Assembly: GCA_017992055.1 (NCBI GenBank)
Contig: JAGOPK010000006.1
Coordinates: forward strand, 107,249-171,248
Origin: Burkholderiaceae bacterium
GTDB lineage: Bacteria; Pseudomonadota; Gammaproteobacteria; Burkholderiales; Burkholderiaceae_C
DNA: 64,000 nt
Direction: 5' to 3'
The position numbers were made by a program, and so were the translations under genes. Below are positions 46,818 to 55,410 of this stretch, in pieces. Each line of letters starts with the position of its first letter. Within the stretch, counting starts at the first letter, position 1. The notes beneath the pieces are model-generated. The model was not told where the DNA came from and made no database searches. It saw nothing but the letters and a program-made list of their open reading frames with translations.

Positions 46818-49800
46818 TCACATGCTGCGCCGGTACTGTCCGCCCACCTCGAACAGCGCGTCGGTGATCTGGCCCAGCGAGCAGCAGCGCACGGCCTCCA
46901 TCAGCACCTCGAACACATTGTGGTTGGCGATCACCGCCTGCTGCAGCCGCGCCAGCATGGCCGGCGCCGCATCGGCGTGGCGGGCATGGAAGTCGGCCAG
47001 GCGGGTGAGCTGGCTCTGCTTTTCTTCGTCGGTGCTGCGCGCCAGCTCGATGTGCTCGGGCACCGGGTCGCCATGCGGGTTGCGGAAGGTGTTGACGCCG
47101 ATGATCGGGTACTCGCCGGTGTGCTTGAGCATCTCGTAGTGCATGCTCTCTTCCTGGATCTTGCTGCGCTGGTAGCCGGTCTCCATCGCGCCCAGCACGC
47201 CGCCACGCTCGGCGATCTTCTCGAACTCGGCCAGCACCGCCTCTTCCACCAGCTCGGTCAGCTCGTCGATGACGAAGGCGCCCTGGTTGGGGTTCTCGTT
47301 CTTCGCCAGGCCCCATTCGCGGTTGATGACCAGCTGGATGGCCATGGCCCGGCGCACGCTTTCTTCGGTGGGCGTGGTGATGGCCTCGTCGTAGGCATTG
47401 GTGTGCAGGCTGTTGCAGTTGTCGTAGATGGCGATCAGCGCCTGCAGCGTGGTGCGGATGTCGTTGAAGGCGATCTCCTGCGCATGCAGGCTGCGGCCCG
47501 AGGTCTGGATGTGGTACTTCAGCTTTTGCGAGCGCTCGTTGGCGCCGTAGCGGTCGCGCATGGCCACCGCCCAGATGCGCCGCGCCACCCGGCCCAGCAC
47601 GGTGTACTCCGGGTCCATGCCGTTGCTGAAGAAGAAGCTGAGGTTGGGCGCGAAGTCGTCGATGTGCATGCCACGCGCCAGGTAGGCCTCCACGAAGGTG
47701 AAGCCATTGCTGAGCGTGAAGGCCAGCTGCGAGATCGGGTTGGCGCCGGCCTCGGCGATGTGGTAGCCCGAGATGCTCACCGAGTAGAAGTTGCGCACGT
47801 TGTGGTGCACGAAGTACTGGGCGATGTCGCCCATCACCTTGAGGCTGAACTCGGTCGAGAAGATGCAGGTGTTCTGGCCCTGGTCTTCCTTCAGGATGTC
47901 GGCCTGCACCGTGCCACGCACATTGGCCAGCGCCCATTCGCGGATCTTCGCCGCCTCGGTGTCGGTGGGCTGGCGGCCGTTGTCGGCGCTGAACTTGGCC
48001 AGCTGCTGGTCGATGGCCGCGTTCATGAACATCGCCAGGATGCTGGGCGCCGGCCCATTGATGGTCATGCTCACCGAGGTGTTGGGCGCGCACAGGTCGA
48101 AGCCGTCGTAGAGCACCTTCAGGTCGTCCAGCGTGGCGATGGACACGCCCGAGTTGCCGACCTTGCCGTAGATGTCGGGCCGCAGCGCCGGATCGTGGCC
48201 GTACAGCGTGACCGAGTCGAAGGCGGTGGACAAGCGCTTGGCCGGCATGCCCTCGCTGACCAGCTTGAAGCGCCGGTTGGTGCGGAAGGCATCGCCCTCG
48301 CCGGCGAACATGCGCGTCGGGTCCTCGTTCTCGCGCTTGAAGGCAAACACGCCGGCGGTGTACGGAAAGCTGCCGGGCACGTTGTCCAGCATCAGCCACT
48401 TCAGGCGCTCGCCGTGGTCCTCGTACTGCGGCAGCGACACCTTGCGGATCTTGTTGCCGCTGAGCGTGGTGTGGACCAGGCGGGTGCGGATCTCCTTGTC
48501 GCGGATCTTCACCACATAGTCGTCGCCGGCATAGGCCGCCACCATCTCGGGCCATTGCGCCAGCAGCTTCTTCGCCGCCGGGTCGAAGCGGGCCTCGCGC
48601 TCGTCGGCCAGGCGCAGCACGGTGTTCTTGGCGCCATCGCGGCTGGCATCGTCGTCGTGCAGCATGCGCGCGGTCTCGCGCAGCTGCTGGATCTCGCGCG
48701 CCAGCGTGGCCTGGCTGCGCGCGCGGGCCTTGTAGCCGCGCACGGTGTCGGCGATGTCGGCCAGGTAGCGCACGCGCTGCGGCGGCACCACCGGCGTCTG
48801 CTGGGTGCTGTGGCGGGTGTTGACGCGCGGCAGCCGGCCGTCGGCATCGGCCAGCTTCAGGCCTTTCTCGACCAGGCGCTCGCGCAGCGCCTGGTACAGC
48901 GCGGTCACGCCGTCGTCGTTGAAGCGGCTGGCCATGGTGCCGAACACCGGCATGGCCTCGGTGGGCGTGCCAAAGGCCTCGCGGTTGCGCTGCACCTGCT
49001 TGGCCACGTCGCGCAGCGCATCGGCCGCGCCCTTGCGGTCGAACTTGTTGATGGCCACGAACTCGGCAAAGTCCAGCATGTCGATCTTCTCGAGCTGGCT
49101 GGCGGCGCCGAACTCCGGCGTCATCACATACATCGGCACGTCGACCAGGGGCACGATGGCCGCGTCGCCCTGGCCGATGCCCGAGGTCTCGACGATCACC
49201 AGGTCGAAGCCGGCCACGCGGGCCGCGGCGATGACGTCGGGCAGGGCCTTGCTGACCTCGCTGCCGGTGTCGCGCGTGGCCAGGCTGCGCATGTAGACGC
49301 GTGGCCCGTCCTGCCAGGGCGAGATGGCGTTCATGCGGATGCGGTCGCCCAGCAGGGCGCCGCCGCTCTTGCGCCGGCTGGGGTCGATGGAGATCACCGC
49401 GATGTGCAGCGCATCGCCCTGGTCCAGGCGCAGGCGGCGGATCAGCTCGTCGGTGAGGCTGGACTTGCCGGCGCCGCCGGTGCCGGTGATGCCCAGCACC
49501 GGCACCGGGCGGGCCAGGGCCGCCTGGTGCAGCTGCGCCACCCGTGCCGCATCGGCGTCGCCGTTTTCCAACTGGCTGATCAGCCGCGCCAGTGCGCGCC
49601 AGGCGGCCTCGCCATGTCCCTGGATCTGCTCCAGCGGCACCGCCGCACCCGCCGACAGGCTGCGGTCGCAGCGCATCAGCATCTCGCCGATCATGCCCTG
49701 CAGGCCCATGCGCTGGCCGTCCTCGGGGCTGTAGATGCGCACGCCGGCCTCGGCCAGCGCGCGGATCTCGGCCGGCACGATCACGCCGCCACCGCCGCCG

Positions 49801-50114
49801 AAGACCTGGATGTCGTCGCCGCCGCGCTGGCGCAGCAGCTCGACCATGTAGCTGAAGTATTCGGTGTGGCCGCCCTGGTAGCTGCTGACGGCGATGCCCT
49901 GCACGTCCTCCTGCAGCGCCGCGGTGACCACCTCGTCCACCGAGCGGTTGTGGCCCAGGTGGATGACCTCGGCGCCCATGCCCTGCAGGATGCGGCGCAT
50001 GATGTTGATCGCCGCGTCGTGGCCGTCGAACAGGCTGGCGGCGGTGACGAAGCGCAGCTTGTGCGTCGGGCGGTAGCTGGCCAGCGACTGGTACTCGGCG
50101 GCTAGGTCGGTCAT
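46818..50114 (-). CDS. icmF: Fused isobutyryl-CoA mutase (IcmF)
   Basis: Adenosylcobalamin-dependent enzyme interconverting isobutyryl-CoA and butyryl-CoA, with its own G-protein chaperone built in. The 1098-residue protein has an N-terminal B12-binding domain ([18 protein letters not shown] with the lower-ligand His32; [23 protein letters not shown]), a MeaI-type GTPase with P-loop [14 protein letters not shown] (about 205-218), a linker, and the substrate-binding TIM barrel ([37 protein letters not shown]). GAGGAG precedes ATG 50114 at 7-base spacing. It is divergent from an AraC-type gene. The B12 cofactor could come from the cob genes at the start of the window. Confidence 0.96.
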   Translation of the reverse strand: MTDLAAEYQSLASYRPTHKLRFVTAASLFDGHDAAINIMRRILQGMGAEVIHLGHNRSVDEVVTAALQEDVQGIAVSSYQGGHTEYFSYMVELLRQRGGDDIQVFGGGGGVIVPAEIRALAEAGVRIYSPEDGQRMGLQGMIGEMLMRCDRSLSAGAAVPLEQIQGHGEAAWRALARLISQLENGDADAARVAQLHQAALARPVPVLGITGTGGAGKSSLTDELIRRLRLDQGDALHIAVISIDPSRRKSGGALLGDRIRMNAISPWQDGPRVYMRSLATRDTGSEVSKALPDVIAAARVAGFDLVIVETSGIGQGDAAIVPLVDVPMYVMTPEFGAASQLEKIDMLDFAEFVAINKFDRKGAADALRDVAKQVQRNREAFGTPTEAMPVFGTMASRFNDDGVTALYQALRERLVEKGLKLADADGRLPRVNTRHSTQQTPVVPPQRVRYLADIADTVRGYKARARSQATLAREIQQLRETARMLHDDDASRDGAKNTVLRLADEREARFDPAAKKLLAQWPEMVAAYAGDDYVVKIRDKEIRTRLVHTTLSGNKIRKVSLPQYEDHGERLKWLMLDNVPGSFPYTAGVFAFKRENEDPTRMFAGEGDAFRTNRRFKLVSEGMPAKRLSTAFDSVTLYGHDPALRPDIYGKVGNSGVSIATLDDLKVLYDGFDLCAPNTSVSMTINGPAPSILAMFMNAAIDQQLAKFSADNGRQPTDTEAAKIREWALANVRGTVQADILKEDQGQNTCIFSTEFSLKVMGDIAQYFVHHNVRNFYSVSISGYHIAEAGANPISQLAFTLSNGFTFVEAYLARGMHIDDFAPNLSFFFSNGMDPEYTVLGRVARRIWAVAMRDRYGANERSQKLKYHIQTSGRSLHAQEIAFNDIRTTLQALIAIYDNCNSLHTNAYDEAITTPTEESVRRAMAIQLVINREWGLAKNENPNQGAFVIDELTELVEEAVLAEFEKIAERGGVLGAMETGYQRSKIQEESMHYEMLKHTGEYPIIGVNTFRNPHGDPVPEHIELARSTDEEKQSQLTRLADFHARHADAAPAMLARLQQAVIANHNVFEVLMEAVRCCSLGQITDALFEVGGQYRRSM

Positions 50115-50243
50115 CGCATGTCTCCTCGGTGTCTGCGCACGGCTCGGGCGCAAGCACGCCCGACGGCGAGTCTAGGCCGTGGCCCGCCCGGCTGCGATGG
50201 CGGCAATGCTCAGTGGCCTGACCGGTTTTGCCAGAATGCGCGC
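50115..50243. promoter_or_regulatory. Divergent intergenic region between icmF and AraC-type gene
   Basis: This 129-base gap must hold the promoters of both genes. Minus-strand TAGACT (50174-50169) is a possible -10 for icmF, and plus-strand CAGAAT (50232-50237) a possible -10 for the regulator; neither has a clear -35. I see no strong dyad for the regulator's operator. Confidence 0.35.
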
Positions 50244-51290
50244 ATGGCCAGCGCCGCCCCGTCCACCAACACCACGGTCTCCATCGCCTTTGTGCGCGGG
50301 GCCGTGCAGCGCCTGGACGCGCGCCACCGCGAGGCCGTGCTGCACGAGGCGCAGATCGCCCCCGCGCTGCTGGCCCAGGACGGCGCCCGCGTGCCGTCCG
50401 CGGCCTATGGCCGGCTGTGGATGGCGGTGGCCCGGGTGCTGGACGACGAGTTCTTCGGCCTGGACTCGCGGCGCATGAAGGTGGGCAGTTTTGCCATGCT
50501 CTGCCATGCCCTGGCCGGCCAGGCCCAGCTGGGGCCGGCGCTGCGCCTGGCGCTGCGCGGCTTCAACCTGTTCTTCGACGATGTGCGGGCCAGCCTGCAG
50601 GTGGCCGGCGGCACGGCCACGGTGCGGCTGGACAACCGCATCGCCGAGCCGGGCGCGCGGCGTTTTGCCGACGAAACCCTGCTGGTGATGCTGCACGGCC
50701 TGATGTGCTGGCTGTCGGGCCGCCGCGTCACCGTGCAGCGGCTGGACTGGGCCCATGCCCGGCCGGCCCATGCCGACGAGTACCGGCGCATCTTCTCGCC
50801 GGTGCAGGGCTTCGATGCCGAGCACACGGCGATGCAGTTCGACGCCCGCGTGCTGCAGGCCGCGGTGGCCATCGATGCTGCCGCGCTGAAGGCCTTTCTG
50901 CGCGACGCGCCGCAGAGCGTCTTCCTCAAGCATGTCACCGCCAGCGGCTGGAGCGACCGCGTGCGCCGCCTGTGCCGCGAGGCCCTGCTGGACGCCGATG
51001 GCACGCCGACGCTGGACGACCTGGCGCGCCGCCTGGAGCTGAGCCCGGCCACGCTGCGCCGCCGCCTGGCCGACGAAGGCGCCAGCTGGCAGCGGCTGAA
51101 GGACGGCGTGCGCCGCGAGCTGGCGCTGCAGCACCTGGCCGAAGGCCGGCTGACGGTGGACGAGATCGCCGCCCGCCTGGGTTTCGAGGACGCCAGCACC
51201 TTCTACCGCGCCTTCCGCAAATGGACCGGCCAGGCCCCCGGCGCCTGGCGCGACCACCACCGCCAGCCGGCGGCTAGCATCGAGACATGA
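50244..51290 (+). CDS. AraC-family transcriptional regulator
   Basis: A 348-residue DNA-binding protein with an N-terminal ligand-sensing domain of the OruR/ArgR-like (Arabinose_bd) type (residues about 20-215; LDDEFFGLDSRRMKVGSFAMLCHAL is typical) and a C-terminal AraC double helix-turn-helix (about 250-340; LDDLARRLELSPATLRRRLADEG, then IAARLGFEDASTFYRAFRKWTG). It is divergent from icmF and is the natural candidate to control it, perhaps in response to a branched acyl-CoA or acid; this is inferred from position. Its stop overlaps greB (ATGA), an unexpected coupling with a transcription factor gene. Confidence 0.9.
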   Translation: MASAAPSTNTTVSIAFVRGAVQRLDARHREAVLHEAQIAPALLAQDGARVPSAAYGRLWMAVARVLDDEFFGLDSRRMKVGSFAMLCHALAGQAQLGPALRLALRGFNLFFDDVRASLQVAGGTATVRLDNRIAEPGARRFADETLLVMLHGLMCWLSGRRVTVQRLDWAHARPAHADEYRRIFSPVQGFDAEHTAMQFDARVLQAAVAIDAAALKAFLRDAPQSVFLKHVTASGWSDRVRRLCREALLDADGTPTLDDLARRLELSPATLRRRLADEGASWQRLKDGVRRELALQHLAEGRLTVDEIAARLGFEDASTFYRAFRKWTGQAPGAWRDHHRQPAASIET

Positions 51291-51859
51291 GCAAGGCTTT
51301 CACCCGCGAGTCGGAGGCTGCCGACGATGACGACGACGGCGAGGGCGCAGGCGCCCCGCCCATTCCCGCCGGCAGCAAGAACTACATGACGCCGCAGGGC
51401 TACCAGCGCCTGCGTGCCGAGCTGCTGCAGCTGATCGACGACGAGCGGCCGAAGATGGTCGAGACCGTGTCCTGGGCGGCGAAAAACGGCGACCGCAGCG
51501 AAAACGGCGACTACCTCTACGGCAAGAAGCGGTTGCGCGAGATCGACCGCCGCATCCGCTTCCTGACCAAGCGCCTGGACATCGCCGAGGTCGCCGACCC
51601 CTCGGCCCACCACGGCAGCGACCAGGTGTTCTTCGGCGCCACCGTCACCTATGCCAATGGCCGCGGCGAGCAGCGCACCATCACCATCAAGGGCATCGAC
51701 GAGGCCGACGCGCTGGCCGGCGAGGTGAGCTGGATCGCGCCCATCGCCCGCGCGCTGCTGAAGGCCCGCGAGGGCGACGAGCTGCGGCTGCAGACGCCCG
51801 GCGGCTGGGACACGCTGGAGGTGCTGGAGGTGCGCTACCCCGCACCGGCGTCGCCATAA
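51287..51859 (+). CDS. greB: Transcription elongation factor GreB
   Basis: Rescues backtracked RNA polymerase by stimulating transcript cleavage. The 190-residue protein has an acidic N-terminal extension, the coiled-coil domain (NYMTPQGYQRLRAELLQLIDDERPKMVETVSWAAKNGDRSENGDY-type pattern, about 28-72, with the acidic tip residues) and the FKBP-like C-terminal domain (VFFGATVTYANGRGEQRTITI). GreB rather than GreA is favoured by LYGKKRLREIDRRIRFLTKRL. The first 27 residues are an extra Asp/Glu/Gly-rich stretch. It begins within the stop of the AraC-type gene and ends at a strong hairpin. Confidence 0.93.
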   Translation: MSKAFTRESEAADDDDDGEGAGAPPIPAGSKNYMTPQGYQRLRAELLQLIDDERPKMVETVSWAAKNGDRSENGDYLYGKKRLREIDRRIRFLTKRLDIAEVADPSAHHGSDQVFFGATVTYANGRGEQRTITIKGIDEADALAGEVSWIAPIARALLKAREGDELRLQTPGGWDTLEVLEVRYPAPASP

Positions 51860-51865
51860 ACCAAG

Positions 51866-51895
51866 CGGCGCCTGCTGCAGATGCAACAGGCGCCG
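51866..51895. terminator. Hairpin terminator after greB, possibly bidirectional
   Basis: A perfect 9-bp stem, CGGCGCCTG (51866-51874) and CAGGCGCCG (51887-51895), with a 12-base loop, lies 6 bases after the greB stop. Downstream on the plus strand is TGGCTGCTTTCCC, a weak T-tract; on the minus strand CTTGGTTTATGG follows, so it could also end a minus-strand transcript from the adjoining gap. Confidence 0.65.
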
Positions 51896-52120
51896 TGGCT
51901 GCTTTCCCTGAGCGAGTGCCGGATGACGGTCTGCTGGGGAATGTAGGGAAAACACGATCCGCCGTCTTCAGCCATCCTGACGAGGGATTTTGTGAATCCG
52001 TCACAACCCGGGCGGCGCTCTGTGTGATCCAGGCCCGGCCCAGCGCCGGGCCGCTCCCAAGCGGGCCGGGCACCCGCTCGGCGGGTGGGGCCGCGTAACC
52101 GCGGCACCGGGTGCCCCAGT
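51896..52120. other. Convergent greB-rsh gap with operator-like palindrome and hairpin cluster
   Basis: These 225 bases hold no convincing gene. At 51990-52006 there is a perfect dyad, TTGTGA-ATCCG-TCACAA, in a locally AT-rich stretch (about 51935-52010). From 52032 to 52115 four GC-rich hairpins follow: 8-bp stem 52032-52052, 7-bp stem 52071-52087, 5-bp stem 52091-52104 and 5-bp stem 52103-52115. The last of these lies 6 bases after the rsh stop and probably helps end that transcript. Convergent gaps rarely need an operator, so a small RNA or unseen promoter is possible. Confidence 0.5.
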
Positions 52121-54412
52121 TCAGCCTTTGATGCGCGCTGCGCGCAGCACCGGTGGCGAGCGTTTCAGCGCGCGCAGCACGTCGGCCAGGTGCTGGCGGT
52201 CGCGCACGGCCAGCAGCAGGCGCAGCTCAAGGGCCTCGGCCTGCGGCTCGTTGTCCATGTCCAGGTGGCTGATGTCGGCCTCGGCGGCGCTGATGGCCGA
52301 GGCGATCTGGGCCAGCACGCCCTTGCCGTTCTTCACCAACAGCTTCACGGACGTCTCGAACTGGCGCGCCGGCTGGTCCGACCATTCCACCGCCATCCAG
52401 CGCTCGGGGTCGCGCTCGGCCAGGCGCTTGCCCACCGAGCACTCGGCGGTGTGCACCACCAGGCCTTCGCCGCGGCCGTGGTAGCCGCGGATCTCGTCGC
52501 CGGGGATGGGCCGGCAGCAGGGCGCCAGCTGCACCGAGGCACCTTCGCTGCCGTCGATGACCACGCCGTGCAGCGCGGCCGGCGACTCCTCGGCGGCGCG
52601 GAAGCGGTTCATCGTCAGCGTCACCGCATCGGGGCGCTGGCCGCGCTCGGCCATCAGCTGGGCCAGGCGCTTGGCGACGATGGTGGCGATCTTCTTGCCC
52701 AGGCCGATGTCGACCAGCAGGTCGGCGCGGCCGCGGTTGCCGCTCCAGCGCGACAGCTGCTGCCACAGCGCCTGGGCCGGTGCGTCGTCCAGCTCGGCCG
52801 AGGGCAGGGCCAGGCCTTCGGCGCGCAGCGCCTGGGCCAGCAGCTTCTCGCCCAGGGCGCGCGACTCCTCCTGCTCCAGGGTCTTCAGGAAGTGGCGGAT
52901 CTTGGAGCGTGCGCGGCCGGTGCGCACGAAGTTCAGCCAGCTCGGGTTGGGCCGCGCGCCGGGCGCGGTGATGACCTCGACCACGTCGCCGCTCTTCAGT
53001 TCGGTGCGCAGCGCCACCGGCTCGCCGTTGAGCTTGGCCGCCACCGTGTGGTCGCCCACATCCGAGTGGATGGCATAGGCGAAGTCGACCGCGGTGGCGC
53101 CGCGGGGCAGGGCCAGGATCTTGCTGCGCGGCGTGAACACATACACCGCCTCGGGCACCAGGTCGATCTTCACGTGTTCGAGGAACTCGCTGGCGTCGCG
53201 CGTCTCGTCCTGGATGTCGAGCAGACTCTTCAGCCACATCGCGCCCAGGCGCTGGGCGTCGCTGGCGCCGCTGCCGGCCTTGTCCTTCTGCTTGTACAGC
53301 CAGTGCGCGGCAATGCCGCTCTCGGCCACCGCATGCATCTGCTCGGTGCGGATCTGGAACTCCACCGCCGTGCCCAGCGGGCTGACCAGGGTGGTGTGCA
53401 GGCTCTGGTAGCCGTTGGCCTTGGGGATGGCGATGTAGTCCTTGAAGCGCCCCGGCACCGGCTTGTACAGCTGGTGCAGCGTGCCCAGCGCCAGGTAGCA
53501 GTCCATGTCTTGCGGCACGACGATGCGAAAGCCGAAGATGTCGCTGACCTGGGCAAAGCCGGCATGCTTCTCGCGCATCTTGCGGTAGATGCTGTAGACG
53601 GTCTTCTCGCGGCCCGACACCTGCACCTTCATCTTGGCCGTCGAGAATGATTTTTCGACCTCGCCGCGCACGCGGTCGACGATGTCGCGGCGGTGGCCGC
53701 GGGCGCGCAGCACGGCCTTGGCCAGGGCCGCATGGCGCCAGGGGTGCAGGTGCTCGAAGCTCAGCTCCTGCAGCTCGCGGTAGATCATGTTCAGGCCCAG
53801 CCGGTGGGCGATGGGCGCATAGATGTCCAGCGTCTCGCGCGCGATGCGGCTGCGCTTGTTGGCGGCCATCGCCGCCATGGTGCGCATGTTGTGCAGCCGG
53901 TCGGCCAGCTTGACCAGGATCACGCGCACGTCGCGCGCCATCGCCAGCAGCATCTTGCGGAAGCTCTCGGCCTGGCCTTCCTCGCGGGTGGAGAACTGCA
54001 GCTTGTCCAGCTTGGTCAGGCCGTCGACCATCTCGGCCGTGGGCGCGCCAAAGCGCTGGATCAGCTCGGTCTTGGTGACGCCGCAGTCCTCCATGGCGTC
54101 GTGCATCAGCGCGGCCATCAGCGCCTGGGCGTCCAGCCGCCAGTCGGCCACCAGGCCGGCCACCGCGATCGGGTGGGTGATGTAGGGCTCGCCACTGGCG
54201 CGGAACTGGCCCAGGTGGGCCTGGTCGGCGAACTTGTAGGCCTCGCGGATCTGCTTGACCTCGGCCTTGCTCAGGTAGTGCAGCTTGCCTTCGAGCGCGG
54301 CGAACGAGGCCGGGTCCGGACCGGGCACCGCAGCCGCTGGCGGCGCCGGCCGCGGCCTGGGCTGCAGCGAGGCCGGCAGCCGCAGGTCGACGAAGGATTG
54401 GAGGATGCCCAT
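52121..54412 (-). CDS. spoT: Bifunctional (p)ppGpp synthetase/hydrolase (RSH, SpoT/Rel type)
   Basis: Makes and degrades the stringent-response nucleotides. The 763-residue protein has an N-terminal HD hydrolase domain with an intact metal set (His80 and the HDAMED motif at 104-109), a synthetase domain (GREKTVYSIYRKM, DIFGFRIVV, QSLHTTLVSP, EFQIRTEQMHAVAE), a TGS domain (ILALPRGATAVDFAYAIHSDVG), a zinc-finger-like CC segment (LAPCCRPIPGDEI) and a C-terminal ACT domain. The intact HD motif marks it as hydrolase-competent, SpoT-like. It is the third gene after gmk and rpoZ, but a strong terminator precedes it, so it probably also has its own promoter. Confidence 0.96.
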   Translation of the reverse strand: MGILQSFVDLRLPASLQPRPRPAPPAAAVPGPDPASFAALEGKLHYLSKAEVKQIREAYKFADQAHLGQFRASGEPYITHPIAVAGLVADWRLDAQALMAALMHDAMEDCGVTKTELIQRFGAPTAEMVDGLTKLDKLQFSTREEGQAESFRKMLLAMARDVRVILVKLADRLHNMRTMAAMAANKRSRIARETLDIYAPIAHRLGLNMIYRELQELSFEHLHPWRHAALAKAVLRARGHRRDIVDRVRGEVEKSFSTAKMKVQVSGREKTVYSIYRKMREKHAGFAQVSDIFGFRIVVPQDMDCYLALGTLHQLYKPVPGRFKDYIAIPKANGYQSLHTTLVSPLGTAVEFQIRTEQMHAVAESGIAAHWLYKQKDKAGSGASDAQRLGAMWLKSLLDIQDETRDASEFLEHVKIDLVPEAVYVFTPRSKILALPRGATAVDFAYAIHSDVGDHTVAAKLNGEPVALRTELKSGDVVEVITAPGARPNPSWLNFVRTGRARSKIRHFLKTLEQEESRALGEKLLAQALRAEGLALPSAELDDAPAQALWQQLSRWSGNRGRADLLVDIGLGKKIATIVAKRLAQLMAERGQRPDAVTLTMNRFRAAEESPAALHGVVIDGSEGASVQLAPCCRPIPGDEIRGYHGRGEGLVVHTAECSVGKRLAERDPERWMAVEWSDQPARQFETSVKLLVKNGKGVLAQIASAISAAEADISHLDMDNEPQAEALELRLLLAVRDRQHLADVLRALKRSPPVLRAARIKG

Positions 54413-54460
54413 GGGCCGAAATTAGCATGCTTTGCGCTGCACGCCGGCCAACAGGGCTGC

Positions 54461-54496
54461 GACAAAAGCAAAACGGGGCGCCCGCAGGCGCCCCGT
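54461..54496 (-). terminator. Rho-independent terminator between rpoZ and spoT
   Basis: On the minus strand a perfect 10-bp stem (ACGGGGCGCC, 54496-54487 in reverse sense, with GGCGCCCCGT; 4-base loop) is followed by TTTGCTTTTGTC. It starts 26 bases after the rpoZ stop and 49 bases before the spoT start codon. Confidence 0.85.
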
Positions 54497-54521
54497 CGTG
54501 GTCAGCAGATCGCTGGCGGGT

Positions 54522-54725
54522 TCAGATCGGCACGCGGCGCAGCATCTCGGTGCCCACCTCGCCGGCCGACACCTCGCGCAGGGCGGTCACGCCCGGCTTG
54601 TTCTTGCTCTCGATCTTGGGCGCATGGCCCTGGCTGAGCATGCGCGCGCGGTAGGTCGCGGTCAGCACCAGCTGGAAGCGGTTCGGCACCTTTTGCAGGC
54701 AGTCTTCGACGGTGATGCGGGCCAT
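54522..54725 (-). CDS. rpoZ: RNA polymerase omega subunit
   Basis: Small subunit that helps assemble RNA polymerase and contributes to ppGpp binding. The 67-residue protein begins [20 protein letters not shown], the invariant omega N-terminus, followed by ATYRARML. It lies 44 bases after gmk, the standard gmk-rpoZ-spoT order of proteobacteria. The start at 54725 is fixed by the conserved first residues; open frame upstream is non-family. Confidence 0.97.
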   Translation of the reverse strand: MARITVEDCLQKVPNRFQLVLTATYRARMLSQGHAPKIESKNKPGVTALREVSAGEVGTEMLRRVPI

Positions 54726-54769
54726 GGGCGTTGCCTTGTTCAGCAGGGGATCGGGAGGTTCAGCGATGT

Positions 54770-55396
54770 TCAGATCAGACCCAGCGCCGAAAACACGGTG
54801 GAGCGGTTGCGCAGTTGCGCGGCATACCGCAGCCGCTGGGAATGCACGACGGTCTTCAGGTCGAAAAGCGCCGTCTCGAACAAAGCGTTGATTATAACGA
54901 AGTCGAAGTGCCGGGCCTGGGCCACTTCCACGCGGGCGTTGTCCATGCGCTGGGCGATGACCTCGGGGCCGTCCTCGCCGCGGCGCGTCAGGCGCTGGCG
55001 CAGCTCTTCGTAGCTGGGCGGCAGGATGAAGATCAGCACCGCATGGGCGAAGATCTGCTTGATCTGCAGCGCGCCCTGGTAGTCGATCTCCAGCACCACG
55101 TCCTCGCCCTTGGCCAGGCGCTGCTGCACCGCCGGCCGCGAGGTGCCGTAGAGGTTGCCGTGCACCTCGGCCCATTCGAAGAACTCGCCGCGCTCGACCA
55201 TGGACTGGAACTGGGCGCGGTCGGTGAACCAGTATTCGCGGCCGTTCTGCTCTTGTCCGCGCGGGGCGCGCGTGGTGTGCGAGACCGACACCGCCAGGTG
55301 CGAATCCAGCTCGAGCAGGGCCTTGACCAGGCTGGACTTGCCGGCGCCGCTGGGCGCGGCGACGACGAACAGGTTGCCGGGGGTTTCGGGGTGCAT
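54770..55396 (-). CDS. gmk: Guanylate kinase
   Basis: Phosphorylates GMP to GDP with ATP, feeding GTP, (p)ppGpp and c-di-GMP pools. The 208-residue protein has the P-loop APSGAGKSS (14-22), the GMP-binding [34 protein letters not shown], and [16 protein letters not shown] 55396 gives the standard N-terminus and lies 14 bases after the stop of the large PAS/GGDEF gene, so the two are probably cotranscribed. Confidence 0.97.
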   Translation of the reverse strand: MHPETPGNLFVVAAPSGAGKSSLVKALLELDSHLAVSVSHTTRAPRGQEQNGREYWFTDRAQFQSMVERGEFFEWAEVHGNLYGTSRPAVQQRLAKGEDVVLEIDYQGALQIKQIFAHAVLIFILPPSYEELRQRLTRRGEDGPEVIAQRMDNARVEVAQARHFDFVIINALFETALFDLKTVVHSQRLRYAAQLRNRSTVFSALGLI

Positions 55397-55410
55397 GGAC
55401 GGATTTTCGC

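Noticed and set aside
51835-52107. A 90-codon minus-strand open frame in the greB-rsh gap
   Set aside because: It overlaps the greB 3' end and terminator, lacks a ribosome-binding site, and has no recognisable features; treated as noncoding.
52030-52120. Series of hairpins suggesting a tRNA-like cloverleaf
   Set aside because: No T-loop GTTCRANNC, no anticodon arm of the right size and no acceptor pairing; the stems are independent simple hairpins.
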